Shown here: one piece after another, positions 16,340 through 23,789 of the stretch
How the letters are laid out: every line of letters begins with the position of its first letter
Numbering within the stretch: the stretch's first letter is position 1
Assembly (NCBI GenBank): GCA_964392115.1
Contig: CAYMOU010000026.1
Location: 1 to 28,717, forward strand
Direction of reading: 5' to 3'
Source of the DNA: CAYXWM01 sp964392115
GTDB lineage: Bacteria; Bacillota; Clostridia; Lachnospirales; WRBF01
DNA: 28,717 nucleotides
The notes under the pieces: model-generated
The model's database searches: none
What the model saw: only the letters and a program-made list of their open reading frames with translations
Told to the model about the DNA's origin: nothing
Translations under genes and position numbers: made by a program

Positions 16340-16401
16340 ATTAATTTACGTAAGTTATGTATGTTTGTATGAATGAATGTTACGTAAACTTACGAATTAA
16401 T
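16340..16401. repeat. Inverted repeat between element copies 1 and 2
   Basis: ATTAATTTACGTAAGTT on the left pairs with AACTTACGAATTAAT on the right, apart from a two-base bulge; the centre is about 30 bases. A further inverted pair TAACGTGA / TCACGTTA frames about 16279-16334. No gene lies inside. Confidence 0.5.
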
Positions 16402-16404
16402 TTT

Positions 16405-16503
16405 ATACTTATTCCATATTTAACGAAGGATAAAAATTTATAAATTTTCCTAGTATCTTTGAGAAATCATAAATTTTATCTCTGTTTTAAATGAAATAAG
16501 TAT
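16405..16503 (+). repeat. MITE-like palindromic element, copy 2 (diverged)
   Basis: 99 bp, ATACTTATTCC to GAAATAAGTAT. It keeps the core pattern GATAAAAATTTATAAA ... TAAATTTTATC with matched changes in both arms (GCAA to ATAA-type), so the hairpin is preserved while the sequence has drifted. Confidence 0.75.
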
Positions 16504-16560
16504 TACTTTACAGTACATTATAGCATAAAATTTATTTATATAGTACTACTCCTTATAAAA

Positions 16561-16617
16561 AAATAGATATAATTGCTTTGTATGCTGAAAAACAAGGCAA
16601 TTATATCTGTTTTTTTG
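16561..16617 (-). terminator. Terminator after the lipoprotein gene
   Basis: AGATATAATTGC (16565-16576) pairs with GCAATTATATCT (16597-16608). The stem extends inward through TTTGT/ACAAG with one mismatch. On the minus strand it ends in a run of T (plus-strand AAAAAAAT), and there is also a T-run on the plus strand. It starts 18 bases after the stop codon. Confidence 0.88.
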
Positions 16618-16634
16618 TGATTAATATTTGTTTA

Positions 16635-17756
16635 TTATTCTTGTTTCATTATAAAATACGGAGCATCTTTGGAGAAGCCCGACATAATTTCTTCGCCTTC
16701 CGTATTGTTGGCTATGGTAAAGAATTGCCAGTTATCCGCTTCCCTATCGTAACAAAGCAAAAACTTTTTATCTTCGTGTTCTGCATAGACAAATTCATCG
16801 TTGCCTGAAATAAAACTTGGTTGAGTACCTTCGGGCAACAGTTGTTGGCTGTACATTGCGGCAAGGATATTGCTAAAATCCGTTTGAATAAATTTCGCGT
16901 GGGTAGACATATTGTATTTCGGTATAAGCTCCAGAGAAAAATCCGGATATTGGTTTGTTATCATAAGCTTGTAATAGGGCTCACTTTCAAACCCTCTTAG
17001 ACCCACAACCCAGGCGTTGTTTTCCTTTATTAAGACGTATTCTTTGATAAAACCAAACCTGTTAACCGGAGAAGCCACAGCAAATGCATATTTATCGTTA
17101 ACCGCAAGGTGGCGAATATCTACGGCTTCAGCAGGAGAATAGCTTTCGGCTATGGCCTTTTCAATCTCTTTGCGTTGTGTATCGTCTTTGTTTGGACGGT
17201 TGATGTTACCCCTGTTGCTAGAGTATTTTTCTGTTAAGTCGTTAAATTCGTCCCATGACATTAAACCGCCGTGGGTTAGGTATGAGGAAAGTGCGTAGCC
17301 CTCTTTGGTGGGATAGGCGGTAAATATTGCAAGCTCAGTGTCGTCGTTGGTTTTAACGTCCTTGTAACCCTTTAAATCCGAGGGTTTTATAAATAATATT
17401 TTAATATTTTCATCGGCGTCTTCGGGAGTAAGCCCCGTAACCTCCAACAAATCGTTTACATTCACTTCTCTTTTTGCCGGCACCTCGTAAAGCCTTCCGT
17501 CTTGAGAGGCGAAAGCCACGGTACTGTTGTATTTATCGTAATATTCTTGAGCGGCCTCTGCCACTTTATCCAAAGTATCCCAAACTTCATCCGGAGATTT
17601 ATCGGTGGTAACAGGTGGAGTAGGAGTGGTTTGAGGTCTTGCGGAAACAGCCGGCGACGCTGAAACCGGTGGCGTTTGTTGGGGTTCTGTGGGTTGGCAA
17701 GCTGTCAAAGCGAACATTCCTATTATAACCGGGATATATATACTTTTAAATTTCAA
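16635..17756 (-). CDS. Lipoprotein of unknown function
   Basis: Exported lipoprotein. Signal peptide with lipobox LTAC and modified Cys20, then a Pro/Thr/Ser-rich spacer (about 21-50), then a folded domain of about 320 residues I do not recognise; it has no visible enzyme motif. The start is probably TTG at 17754-17756: GAGGTG (minus strand, 17763-17768) lies six bases upstream, and the product then begins MKFKSIYIPVIIG, a normal signal peptide. A GTG at 17763-17765 would overlap that ribosome site. It lies 97 bp after tgt on the same strand, with a hairpin repeat between. A terminator follows. Confidence 0.85.
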   Translation of the reverse strand: MKFKSIYIPVIIGMFALTACQPTEPQQTPPVSASPAVSARPQTTPTPPVTTDKSPDEVWDTLDKVAEAAQEYYDKYNSTVAFASQDGRLYEVPAKREVNVNDLLEVTGLTPEDADENIKILFIKPSDLKGYKDVKTNDDTELAIFTAYPTKEGYALSSYLTHGGLMSWDEFNDLTEKYSSNRGNINRPNKDDTQRKEIEKAIAESYSPAEAVDIRHLAVNDKYAFAVASPVNRFGFIKEYVLIKENNAWVVGLRGFESEPYYKLMITNQYPDFSLELIPKYNMSTHAKFIQTDFSNILAAMYSQQLLPEGTQPSFISGNDEFVYAEHEDKKFLLCYDREADNWQFFTIANNTEGEEIMSGFSKDAPYFIMKQE

Positions 17757-17804
17757 ATAGGACACCTCATTTCCTATGTATTATTAAATATTGGAACAAA
17801 AAAC

Positions 17805-17845
17805 CAAAGACCTTGAGGGAACACTTCCGCAAAATGTCTCCCCAA
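17805..17845. repeat. Dispersed hairpin repeat, diverged copy
   Basis: It starts AAAGACCTTGAGGGAACA and continues to TGTCTCCCC. It shares its edge (AAGACCTTGAGG) and layout with the hairpin at 3621-3654, but the stem has more wobble and mismatch. It lies between tgt and the lipoprotein gene. Confidence 0.5.
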
Positions 17846-17862
17846 AATCCCGTTAATTAATA

Positions 17863-18990
17863 TTATTTACCGTTATATTCATTCAGCCAATTTCTTTTAA
17901 ATTCCTTAAATCTGCCTTCGTCCAGAGCAATCCTTATATCTTCTGTCAAGGTGTTAAAGAAATGTAAATTATGCAATACGCAAAGACGCATAGCCAGCAT
18001 TTCTTTCGCCTTAAATAAATGCCTAATATAGGCTCTGGTGTAGGTACGGCAGGTCGGGCAGCTACATGTGGGGTCTATGGGGCTTTCGTCAAGTTCAAAT
18101 TTGGCATTGTTCAGATTGATTTTGCCCTGTTTTGTGAAAACGTGAGCATGTCTGCCGTTTCGAGCCGGTAGTACACAGTCGAAAAAGTCTATGCCTCTGT
18201 CTACGGCTTCCAAAATATTTTCCGGCGTTCCAACACCCATAAGATAGGTTGGCTTGTTTTTGGGTAGGTAAGGCACGGTATGTTCTATGGTTTCATACAT
18301 TGCTTCGTGGCTTTCTCCCACAGCCAAACCGCCCAAGGCATAACCGTCCAAATCCAAATCGGAGATTTGCTTAGCGTGTTCTATACGCATATCGGGGTAT
18401 ACCCCACCCTGATTAATGCCGAAAAGCATTTGTTTTGGGTTGACTGTGTCTTCCAAACTGTTTAGGTATGTTAAGTGTTCTTTGCATATTTTAAGCCAAC
18501 GGGTGGTTCTGTCTACGGAATCACGCATATATTCACGGGTTGCAGGGTAAGGCGGACATTCGTCCAAGGCCATGGCTATGGTAGAGCCCAGGTTGGATTG
18601 AATCTGCATACATTCTTTTGGCCCCATGAAAATCTTTCGGCCGTCTATATGTGAAGAAAAATGAACCCCTTCTTCCGTAAGTTTTCGCATACTTGAAAGC
18701 GAAAAAACCTGGAAACCGCCGGAATCCGTAAGTATAGGTCTGTCCCATACCATAAATTTATGCAAACCGCCCAGTTTTCTTATAACTTGGTCACCGGGTC
18801 GTAAATGCAAATGATAAGTGTTGGATAACTCCACCTGGCATTTGATTTCTTTTAAATCAAGGCTTGATACGGCGCCTTTTATAGCCGCCAGAGTTCCCAC
18901 ATTCATAAATACAGGGGTTTCTATAACGCCGTGTACCGTTGTAAAACGTCCACGTTTGGCTTGTCCTTCTGTTTTTAATAAATTGTACAT
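17863..18990 (-). CDS. tgt: tRNA-guanine transglycosylase
   Basis: Exchanges guanine 34 of GUN-anticodon tRNAs (Asp, Asn, His, Tyr) for preQ1 (or a salvaged base), the entry to queuosine. Asp89 lies in LTDSGGFQVFSL; the nucleophile region GIDFFDCVLPARNGRHA holds D268 and D271; zinc ligands are C309, C311, C314 and H340 in the family pattern C-x-C-x2-C-x25-H. The length of 375 residues is normal. The ATG at 18988-18990 is five bases after GGGAG; an upstream TTG at 19002 would sit before that site. The usual neighbours queA and yajC are not present. Confidence 0.97.
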   Translation of the reverse strand: MYNLLKTEGQAKRGRFTTVHGVIETPVFMNVGTLAAIKGAVSSLDLKEIKCQVELSNTYHLHLRPGDQVIRKLGGLHKFMVWDRPILTDSGGFQVFSLSSMRKLTEEGVHFSSHIDGRKIFMGPKECMQIQSNLGSTIAMALDECPPYPATREYMRDSVDRTTRWLKICKEHLTYLNSLEDTVNPKQMLFGINQGGVYPDMRIEHAKQISDLDLDGYALGGLAVGESHEAMYETIEHTVPYLPKNKPTYLMGVGTPENILEAVDRGIDFFDCVLPARNGRHAHVFTKQGKINLNNAKFELDESPIDPTCSCPTCRTYTRAYIRHLFKAKEMLAMRLCVLHNLHFFNTLTEDIRIALDEGRFKEFKRNWLNEYNGK

Positions 18991-19145
18991 TTGTTCTCCC
19001 AATCAGCGGTTAATTTCTTTATTTTCGGACTATTCAATTCAAAGTCTTAACGCAAGTTTAATGAAACTGTACCGGTATTCGAGTATACATAACGCTAAAT
19101 CCGAGAAAATGTTAAACTTATGGATATTTTTTTGATTAATTAATG

Positions 19146-19174
19146 TTGCATAAATTTTTATCCTACGTTATAAT
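19146..19174 (+). promoter_or_regulatory. Sigma-A-like promoter reading towards the XRE gene
   Basis: TTGCAT (19146-19151), a 17-base spacer and TATAAT (19169-19174). It lies about 245 bases before the GTG start, so the transcript would carry the hairpin element in its leader. Confidence 0.6.
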
Positions 19175-19261
19175 CTATTTTACATAATTTAGCATTTTTT
19201 GAAGATTTATAGCGGCATAGCTCCTTTTTCTCTGAATAAGCCTACATAAAAGTATCTTTTT

Positions 19262-19363
19262 ATACTAATTCCATATTTAATGAGGGATAAAAATTTGCAA
19301 ATTATACTTGAATCTTTGTCTACTTTGCAAATTTTTATCTACTGTTTTAAATACAATTAGTAT
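19262..19363 (+). repeat. MITE-like palindromic element, copy 3
   Basis: 102 bp, ATACTAATTCC to CAATTAGTAT, nearly identical to copy 1 across its length, including GATAAAAATTTGCAA on the left and TTGCAAATTTTTATC on the right. It has the same orientation as copies 1 and 2. Confidence 0.85.
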
Positions 19364-19418
19364 TAATTGAATACAAACTGCAAAATTTTGACTGAAAACT
19401 TATATTGAGGTGAAGCCA

Positions 19419-19895
19419 GTGTGTGAAGTTAGCAAAGAAAGCAATGTTATAAAAAAAATTATCGGAGAAAACATTGCCACCTACAGACAATCCAACGGAT
19501 TATCGCAAGAAGACATAGTAAAATACTTAAAAGAGAAGAAAATAAAAGATTACCAAATATCTTCATATAATGCAATAGAAAAAGGTAGCCGAGGAACAAG
19601 CCTCATTGTGTTGTTTGAGCTGTCAAAGTTGTTTAATGTGAGCATGGAAACTTTTTTTTATAAGAATAAATTGCAACTAAAAGAGCCTACTCTTGAGGAA
19701 AAAAAGCGTAACCGGCTTAAAGTAATTTTTAAAACCTTGGATAACGAGGAACTTGATTGCGTCATAAACATAGTGGAAACCGTCCGCAAGCTGATTGAGA
19801 ATAAAAAATCAAGCTTAACGGCCGAAAACCACGAATATATTGTTAAAACCTTAGAGGAATATGAAGAAGAATCAGATTTTTTCGACGGTGATTGA
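19419..19895 (+). CDS. XRE-family helix-turn-helix regulator
   Basis: 158 residues. A Cro/C1-type DNA-binding domain covers about 17-80 (NIATYRQSNGLSQEDIV ... ISSYNAIEKG ... LFELSKLFNVSMETFF). The turn between the second and third helices is lengthened by a charged KEKKIKDYQ-type insert compared with common XRE proteins. The C-terminal part (about 90-158) is helical and acidic with no known sensor domain. The start is GTG at 19419, six bases after GAGGTG; the GTG at 19410 overlaps that site. Its 3' end overlaps the convergent larC by 24 bases. Target genes unknown. Confidence 0.85.
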   Translation: MCEVSKESNVIKKIIGENIATYRQSNGLSQEDIVKYLKEKKIKDYQISSYNAIEKGSRGTSLIVLFELSKLFNVSMETFFYKNKLQLKEPTLEEKKRNRLKVIFKTLDNEELDCVINIVETVRKLIENKKSSLTAENHEYIVKTLEEYEEESDFFDGD

Positions 19896-21329
19896 ATCGT
19901 AAACGGTTTTTAAGGGAACATTCAGGCTTTCCGCCAAAGCTTTTGCGTTTTCGTATTCCGGCGAAATTTTAACATTATCCTCAAAAGTACTTACCTTTAC
20001 CAAAACATCACCTATATTTGTGGAAACCGTTTTCATTTCCCTGCGGAGGCAAATTCTTGCCTCACTGCGAAATCTTATGCCTATGGTTGATGTTTCGGTA
20101 AATATAATTTTTTGTAAAACAGCTGCCCTCTCCCGAGAGCATAGCACCGTCAGCTTGGTGGCAGGTCTGTTTTTCTTCATATATATATTAGTGAAAAAAA
20201 CGTCCAAAGCACCCTCTTTGAAAAGCCTTTCCATGACATAGCCCAAAATTTCCGGGTTTGTGTCGTCTATATTGGTTTCAAGAACAGTTACCTCGGATGT
20301 TGCGTCGTTGTCATAGTCCGACCCTATGGACCTTTCCGTATCGTTATGCCCTTGTACATAGTCATCCGAAAGGGTTTCTCCCAAAATCAAACGCAAAACA
20401 TTAGGTATTTTTAAATCTCTGGTTCCTGCTCCGTAGGAACCTTTTATTATTTTCATATGTGGCATAGCCGAGCAGGTTTCTGCCAATTCTGCTATTATGG
20501 CGGCACCGGTGGGCGTTACCAATTCTTTGTCTATGTCCGTTTGGTTCAGCTTTATTTTACTGTCCGCAAAAATCTCCAAAACAGCCGGAACCGGAATGGG
20601 AATTAAGCCGTGTTGGCATTTTACAAAGCCCCTGCCGTCATTAACGGTGGAAACCATGATTTTATCTGCTTTTAATTTATCCATGCAAACTGCCGTGCCC
20701 ACTATATCTATTATGGAGTCCACAGCGCCCACTTCGTGAAAAGATACCTCATCCAAGGGCATATTGTGTATCAAGGCTTCGGCTTTGGCTACTCTGTCAA
20801 AAATACGCAAGGAGAGTTGCTTGGCCGTTTCGCTTATACCACTGTTAATAATAAGATTTTTTATATGTGCATAACTGCGATGGTGGTGGGCATGATTAGC
20901 CTGTGAACCGGATTGTTCGCCGTGATTTCCGGAGTGTTTGCAACATTTGTGGTTTTTGTGTTTTCCTTTGCATTCATGCCCGTGAGCGTGATTATGCCCG
21001 TGAGAATGGCCTTGGCATTGCTTGTGTTCGTGTTCGGAATGGTCGTGATGATGGTCGTGATCATGTTCATGGTGTTCATGGTGTTCATGTTCATGTTCAT
21101 GTCCGTGATGATGCCAGTGATCATCCTCTTGCTCGTCTGTCTCTACTTTTACATAGTTTGCACTGATTCCGTTCTTTGAAACCTTACTTACAGTTAAATT
21201 CCAGCCGGGTAAATTTAGTTTGTTTAATTCGGAAATTAAATACTCTTTTTCTATGCCCATGCCCAACAAGGCACCCAGGGTCATATCTCCGCTGATTCCG
21301 GCAAAGCAGTCAAAATATAATATTCTCAT
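19872..21329 (-). CDS. larC: LarC nickel-insertion enzyme with extreme His-rich segment
   Basis: Inserts nickel into pyridinium-3,5-bisthiocarboxylate mononucleotide, the last step of the nickel-pincer cofactor of lactate racemase; the family enzyme is CTP-dependent. It starts MRILYFDCFAGISGDMTLGALLGMG, the family signature, and includes the C-terminal half (ETNIDDTNPEILGYVMERL) in one frame, unlike species where larC is split and joined by frameshifting. Residues 71-150 contain 33 histidines and four cysteines, far denser than a usual loop, presumably a nickel store or donor. The ATG at 21327-21329 is six bases after GGAG; the 50-codon upstream extension lacks family character. It follows larB after 169 bp, and its 3' end overlaps the XRE gene by 24 bases. 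Confidence 0.93.
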   Translation of the reverse strand: MRILYFDCFAGISGDMTLGALLGMGIEKEYLISELNKLNLPGWNLTVSKVSKNGISANYVKVETDEQEDDHWHHHGHEHEHEHHEHHEHDHDHHHDHSEHEHKQCQGHSHGHNHAHGHECKGKHKNHKCCKHSGNHGEQSGSQANHAHHHRSYAHIKNLIINSGISETAKQLSLRIFDRVAKAEALIHNMPLDEVSFHEVGAVDSIIDIVGTAVCMDKLKADKIMVSTVNDGRGFVKCQHGLIPIPVPAVLEIFADSKIKLNQTDIDKELVTPTGAAIIAELAETCSAMPHMKIIKGSYGAGTRDLKIPNVLRLILGETLSDDYVQGHNDTERSIGSDYDNDATSEVTVLETNIDDTNPEILGYVMERLFKEGALDVFFTNIYMKKNRPATKLTVLCSRERAAVLQKIIFTETSTIGIRFRSEARICLRREMKTVSTNIGDVLVKVSTFEDNVKISPEYENAKALAESLNVPLKTVYDSITVEKI

Positions 21330-21417
21330 AATAGACTCCGTTTTATTTTTATAGTCGTAAGGTAAGTTTGAAACCCTATTACAGTTAACGGGATTAAACC
21401 CGGGGCAAATAGCGGAA

Positions 21418-21452
21418 GGAGAAAACCCGCTTAGACCCCTCGGATTTTCTCC
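21418..21452 (-). other. Hairpin in the larB-larC gap
   Basis: On the minus strand GGAGAAAATCCG pairs with CGGGTTTTCTCC (12 bp with one G-U pair; 11-base loop). It is about 45 bases after larB and 90 before larC. No T-run follows directly, so it is not a classical terminator; it may stabilise or attenuate the transcript. Confidence 0.5.
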
Positions 21453-21498
21453 CAAACCATTTTTCCGTATTAAATACACACAAGTTATCGAAGATGAT

Positions 21499-22245
21499 TC
21501 ATTTTACCAATCTGTTAATGCTGTTTGCCAAATATCCGGCGCCGAAGCCGTTATCTATGTTTACCACGCCTACTCCGGAGGCACAGGAGTTAAGCATAGC
21601 CATTAAAGCCGCCAAACCACCCATGCTGGCACCGTAACCTACGGAGGTTGGCAGGGCTATAACCGGCTTGTCTGTCAAGCCGCCTACTACCGAAGCCAAG
21701 GCTCCTTCCATACCGGCGGCAACTACCATAACGTTTGCATCCTTAAAGGAGGACAATCTGGAAAGCAATCTGTGCAAGCCTGCTACGCCAACGTCAAAAA
21801 GGCGTTCCACATTGTTGCCCAGAAATTCTGCCGTTAATGCCGCTTCTTCCGCCACGGGAATATCGGAGGTGCCGGCGGTGAGAACCAGTATTTTTCCTGT
21901 ATTTTTTGGGAAAGGCTCGGTTTCTACGGTAATAATACGTGCAATATCCGAATATTTTGCGTTTTCGTATATTTTTTTAACCTCTGTATAGGTTTCCTTT
22001 TTCGCACGGGTAGCAAGGATATTTTTAATGCCGTTAGCCTTCATGTTGGAGAATATGCCCACGGTATGTTCCAAGGTTTTTCCTTCGCAGTAGATTACCT
22101 CCGGGCAACCGTTTCTAAGCTCTCTGTGATAATCTATCATGGCATATTCCAAATCCACAAAGGGTAGATAGCGTATTTCGCTTTCGGCTTCGGTAACCGA
22201 AATTTTTCCGTCTTTAAGGTCTTGGAGTACGGTGCGTATGTCCAT
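21499..22245 (-). CDS. larB: LarB nicotinate adenine dinucleotide carboxylase/hydrolase
   Basis: First enzyme of the nickel-pincer cofactor: carboxylates the pyridinium ring of nicotinic acid adenine dinucleotide and releases AMP. It belongs to the PurE-like fold, with GTSD at 125-128, AGMEGALASVVGGL at 177-190 and PTSVGYG at 199-205. C221 (in NSCASGVGVVNIDNG) corresponds to the cysteine I recall as catalytic in the Lactiplantibacillus enzyme. It has 248 residues, a normal length. The ATG at 22243-22245 is preceded by AAAGGA; a GTG 18 bases upstream would overlap that site. It lies 61 bp after rex. Sulfur transferase larE and racemase larA are not in the window. Confidence 0.93.
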   Translation of the reverse strand: MDIRTVLQDLKDGKISVTEAESEIRYLPFVDLEYAMIDYHRELRNGCPEVIYCEGKTLEHTVGIFSNMKANGIKNILATRAKKETYTEVKKIYENAKYSDIARIITVETEPFPKNTGKILVLTAGTSDIPVAEEAALTAEFLGNNVERLFDVGVAGLHRLLSRLSSFKDANVMVVAAGMEGALASVVGGLTDKPVIALPTSVGYGASMGGLAALMAMLNSCASGVGVVNIDNGFGAGYLANSINRLVK

Positions 22246-22306
22246 ATGAGTATCCTTTCCCACGATACCTGTCCTTTAAAATCAATGCAAAAGGAGGGTA
22301 TAGCTG

Positions 22307-22939
22307 TTATTTATGATTAAGTCTGAAGGATAATGCCATAAGACTTTCGGTCAAATGAACGCTTTCCACTATCATTGAATCGTCTGCCTCTATATCCAGG
22401 GGTGTAAAGTTCCAAACAGATGGCACCTTACATTCAACCAAGGTTTTCATAACATTGCTTACAGAGGCTTGAGGAATGGTAAGAACGGCTATATCTACCT
22501 TGTTTTCCATAAGAAATTCGTTTAGGCTGTTAATATCCCGAACTGCAATGTCGGAGATGGTTTTGCCCACAAGATTGGGGCTTGCATCGAAGGCTCCTAC
22601 AAAATTAAAGGCATAACTTTCGAAATTTCCGTAGTTTAACAAGGCTTGTCCTATGTTACCAACGCCTATAACTATCATGTTATGCATACGGTCAAGACCC
22701 AATATTTTTTTAATTTCGCTGTGAAGATAAAAAACATCGTATCCATAGCCCTGTTGCCCAAAACAACCGAAAATATTTAGGTCCTGTCTCATTTGTGATG
22801 AGGTAATGTTCATACGATTGCTGAGTTCTTTTGAAGAAATTCTGGTTATGTCATGCTCCAGCAATTCGCTTAGGTGTCTGTAGTATTTTGGCAGGCGTTT
22901 AATTACCGCCATGGATATTCTCTTTCTGTCGTTAGTCAT
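22307..22939 (-). CDS. rex: Redox-sensing transcriptional repressor Rex
   Basis: Senses the NADH/NAD+ ratio and releases fermentation and respiration promoters when NADH is high. The N-terminal winged helix (about 11-85) carries RQDLNIFGCFGQQGYGY, the counterpart of the RRDF-YFG-GKKGYGY recognition region. A Rossmann domain with VIGVGNIGQALL (GVGNIG at 92-97) follows, then the C-terminal domain-swap helix. 210 residues is normal. The ATG is ten bases after AAGGAG, a little far, but the start matches other Rex proteins. It is first in a rex-larB-larC run. I could not find a convincing Rex operator upstream of it or of the D-lactate dehydrogenase gene. Confidence 0.95.
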   Translation of the reverse strand: MTNDRKRISMAVIKRLPKYYRHLSELLEHDITRISSKELSNRMNITSSQMRQDLNIFGCFGQQGYGYDVFYLHSEIKKILGLDRMHNMIVIGVGNIGQALLNYGNFESYAFNFVGAFDASPNLVGKTISDIAVRDINSLNEFLMENKVDIAVLTIPQASVSNVMKTLVECKVPSVWNFTPLDIEADDSMIVESVHLTESLMALSFRLNHK

Positions 22940-23268
22940 TAAAATTAAGCTCCTTCATTTTATTACGGCAGTCTTTCTATATAGTTGCTGACACCAATTC
23001 TTTTTATTTACGGTATATTTAAGTTTTGCCTAAAACCGCTCGAAAATATGGGCAAAGCCTTAATATACTTGATAGTTTAAAGGATTGGTATGTTTATGTA
23101 AAATCATTTCAGGCATACCGTTACACGTCCTATATTTTAACACGGTAAATCATAAAATTCCATAATATAAGATTTTCTTATGCTAACCTTTCCGCTCCAT
23201 CATCTATAATTGTGGGATTTTACTATTTAATATTAATCTCAAAAAAACATAGAAACTTCCGTTAATTA

Positions 23269-23367
23269 ATACTAATTCCATTTAAACAGCAGATAAAATT
23301 TGCAATTAGACAAAGATTCAAGTATAATTTGCAAATTTTTATCCTTCATTAAATATGGAACCGGTAT
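23269..23367 (-). repeat. MITE-like palindromic element, copy 4 (inverted)
   Basis: 99 bp, ATACTAATTCC to GGAACCGGTAT, in the opposite orientation to the other three: the shorter-spaced arm comes first and the TTCATTAAATATGGAA arm last. One end has drifted (CCGG in place of TTAG). Confidence 0.8.
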
Positions 23368-23551
23368 AAGGATTAATATAAACAAACGAAATCGCTCCGG
23401 TTGTATTCCGTGGTTTCCGGGTTTCATTAAACCCTACATAGGTCCGGGACTATGAATTTTTCACTATGATTATACAACAAGGCGAAAGATTTGTAAAATA
23501 ATTTTGTTACTTTAATTAAACTTTGCATTTGCCCACGTTTTATAACAAGAA

Positions 23552-23577
23552 AAATCCCCCACTTACGCAGGGGATTT
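23552..23577 (-). terminator. Probable terminator downstream of the GldG-like gene
   Basis: AAATCCCC, ten-base loop, GGGGATTT. On the minus strand GGGGATTTTTC follows, giving a short T-run. It is 210 bases beyond the stop codon, so it is distant from the gene. Confidence 0.6.
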
Positions 23578-23789
23578 GAATTTGATTATGAATAAGTTGT
23601 ATGAAAAGATGTGCATATATATAAATTTCCGGTAAAAAGACAGTCTTTGCGTAAATATAAACCGGCAAAAAGACCAAAAAGACGGGAGTTTCATGGGACC
23701 GGATTAATCATTTGATGAGATTATCCAAAATCATAAGAATCAAAGATATTGATTTAAACTGTATTAAATTTATCTGTTTTAGGCATTAT

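Larger units (their letters stand above)
16077..16634. other. Repeat-rich intergenic gap
   Basis: 558 bases with no gene. It holds two copies of the 100-bp element (16100-16201 and 16405-16503), three other inverted repeats between them (16203-16230, about 16279-16334, 16340-16401), and the terminator of the lipoprotein gene (16561-16617). Almost the whole gap can fold back on itself. Confidence 0.8.
18991..19418. other. Intergenic region tgt / XRE regulator
   Basis: 428 bases between divergent genes. It contains a good plus-strand promoter (19146-19174) and element copy 3 (19262-19363), so the element lies in the leader of the regulator gene. No clear tgt promoter and no RNA gene seen. Confidence 0.6.
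22940..23789. other. 850-bp intergenic region with element copy 4
   Basis: The largest gap of the window, between the 5' end of rex and the 3' end of the GldG-like gene. It holds element copy 4 (23269-23367) and a terminator (23552-23577). I found no open frame with a ribosome site, no tRNA and no riboswitch I recognise. No clear rex promoter could be picked out. Confidence 0.6.

Noticed and set aside
20861..21179. Open frames opposite or across the His-rich part of larC
   Set aside because: The repetitive His/Glu/Asp codons leave all frames open; the products are low-complexity Met/Thr/Val strings without ribosome sites.
21330..21479. 50-residue N-terminal extension of LarC
   Set aside because: It lacks family similarity and a ribosome site, and covers the hairpin; the MRILYFDCFAG start has GGAG six bases upstream.
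16100..23367. CRISPR array
   Set aside because: The repeats are only four, 100 bp long, inverted and unevenly spaced by hundreds to thousands of bases; there are no spacers and no cas genes.
23372..23550. Small RNA or short gene in the rex/GldG-like gap
   Set aside because: There is no ribosome site with an adequate frame and no promoter-terminator pair; nothing supports a call.
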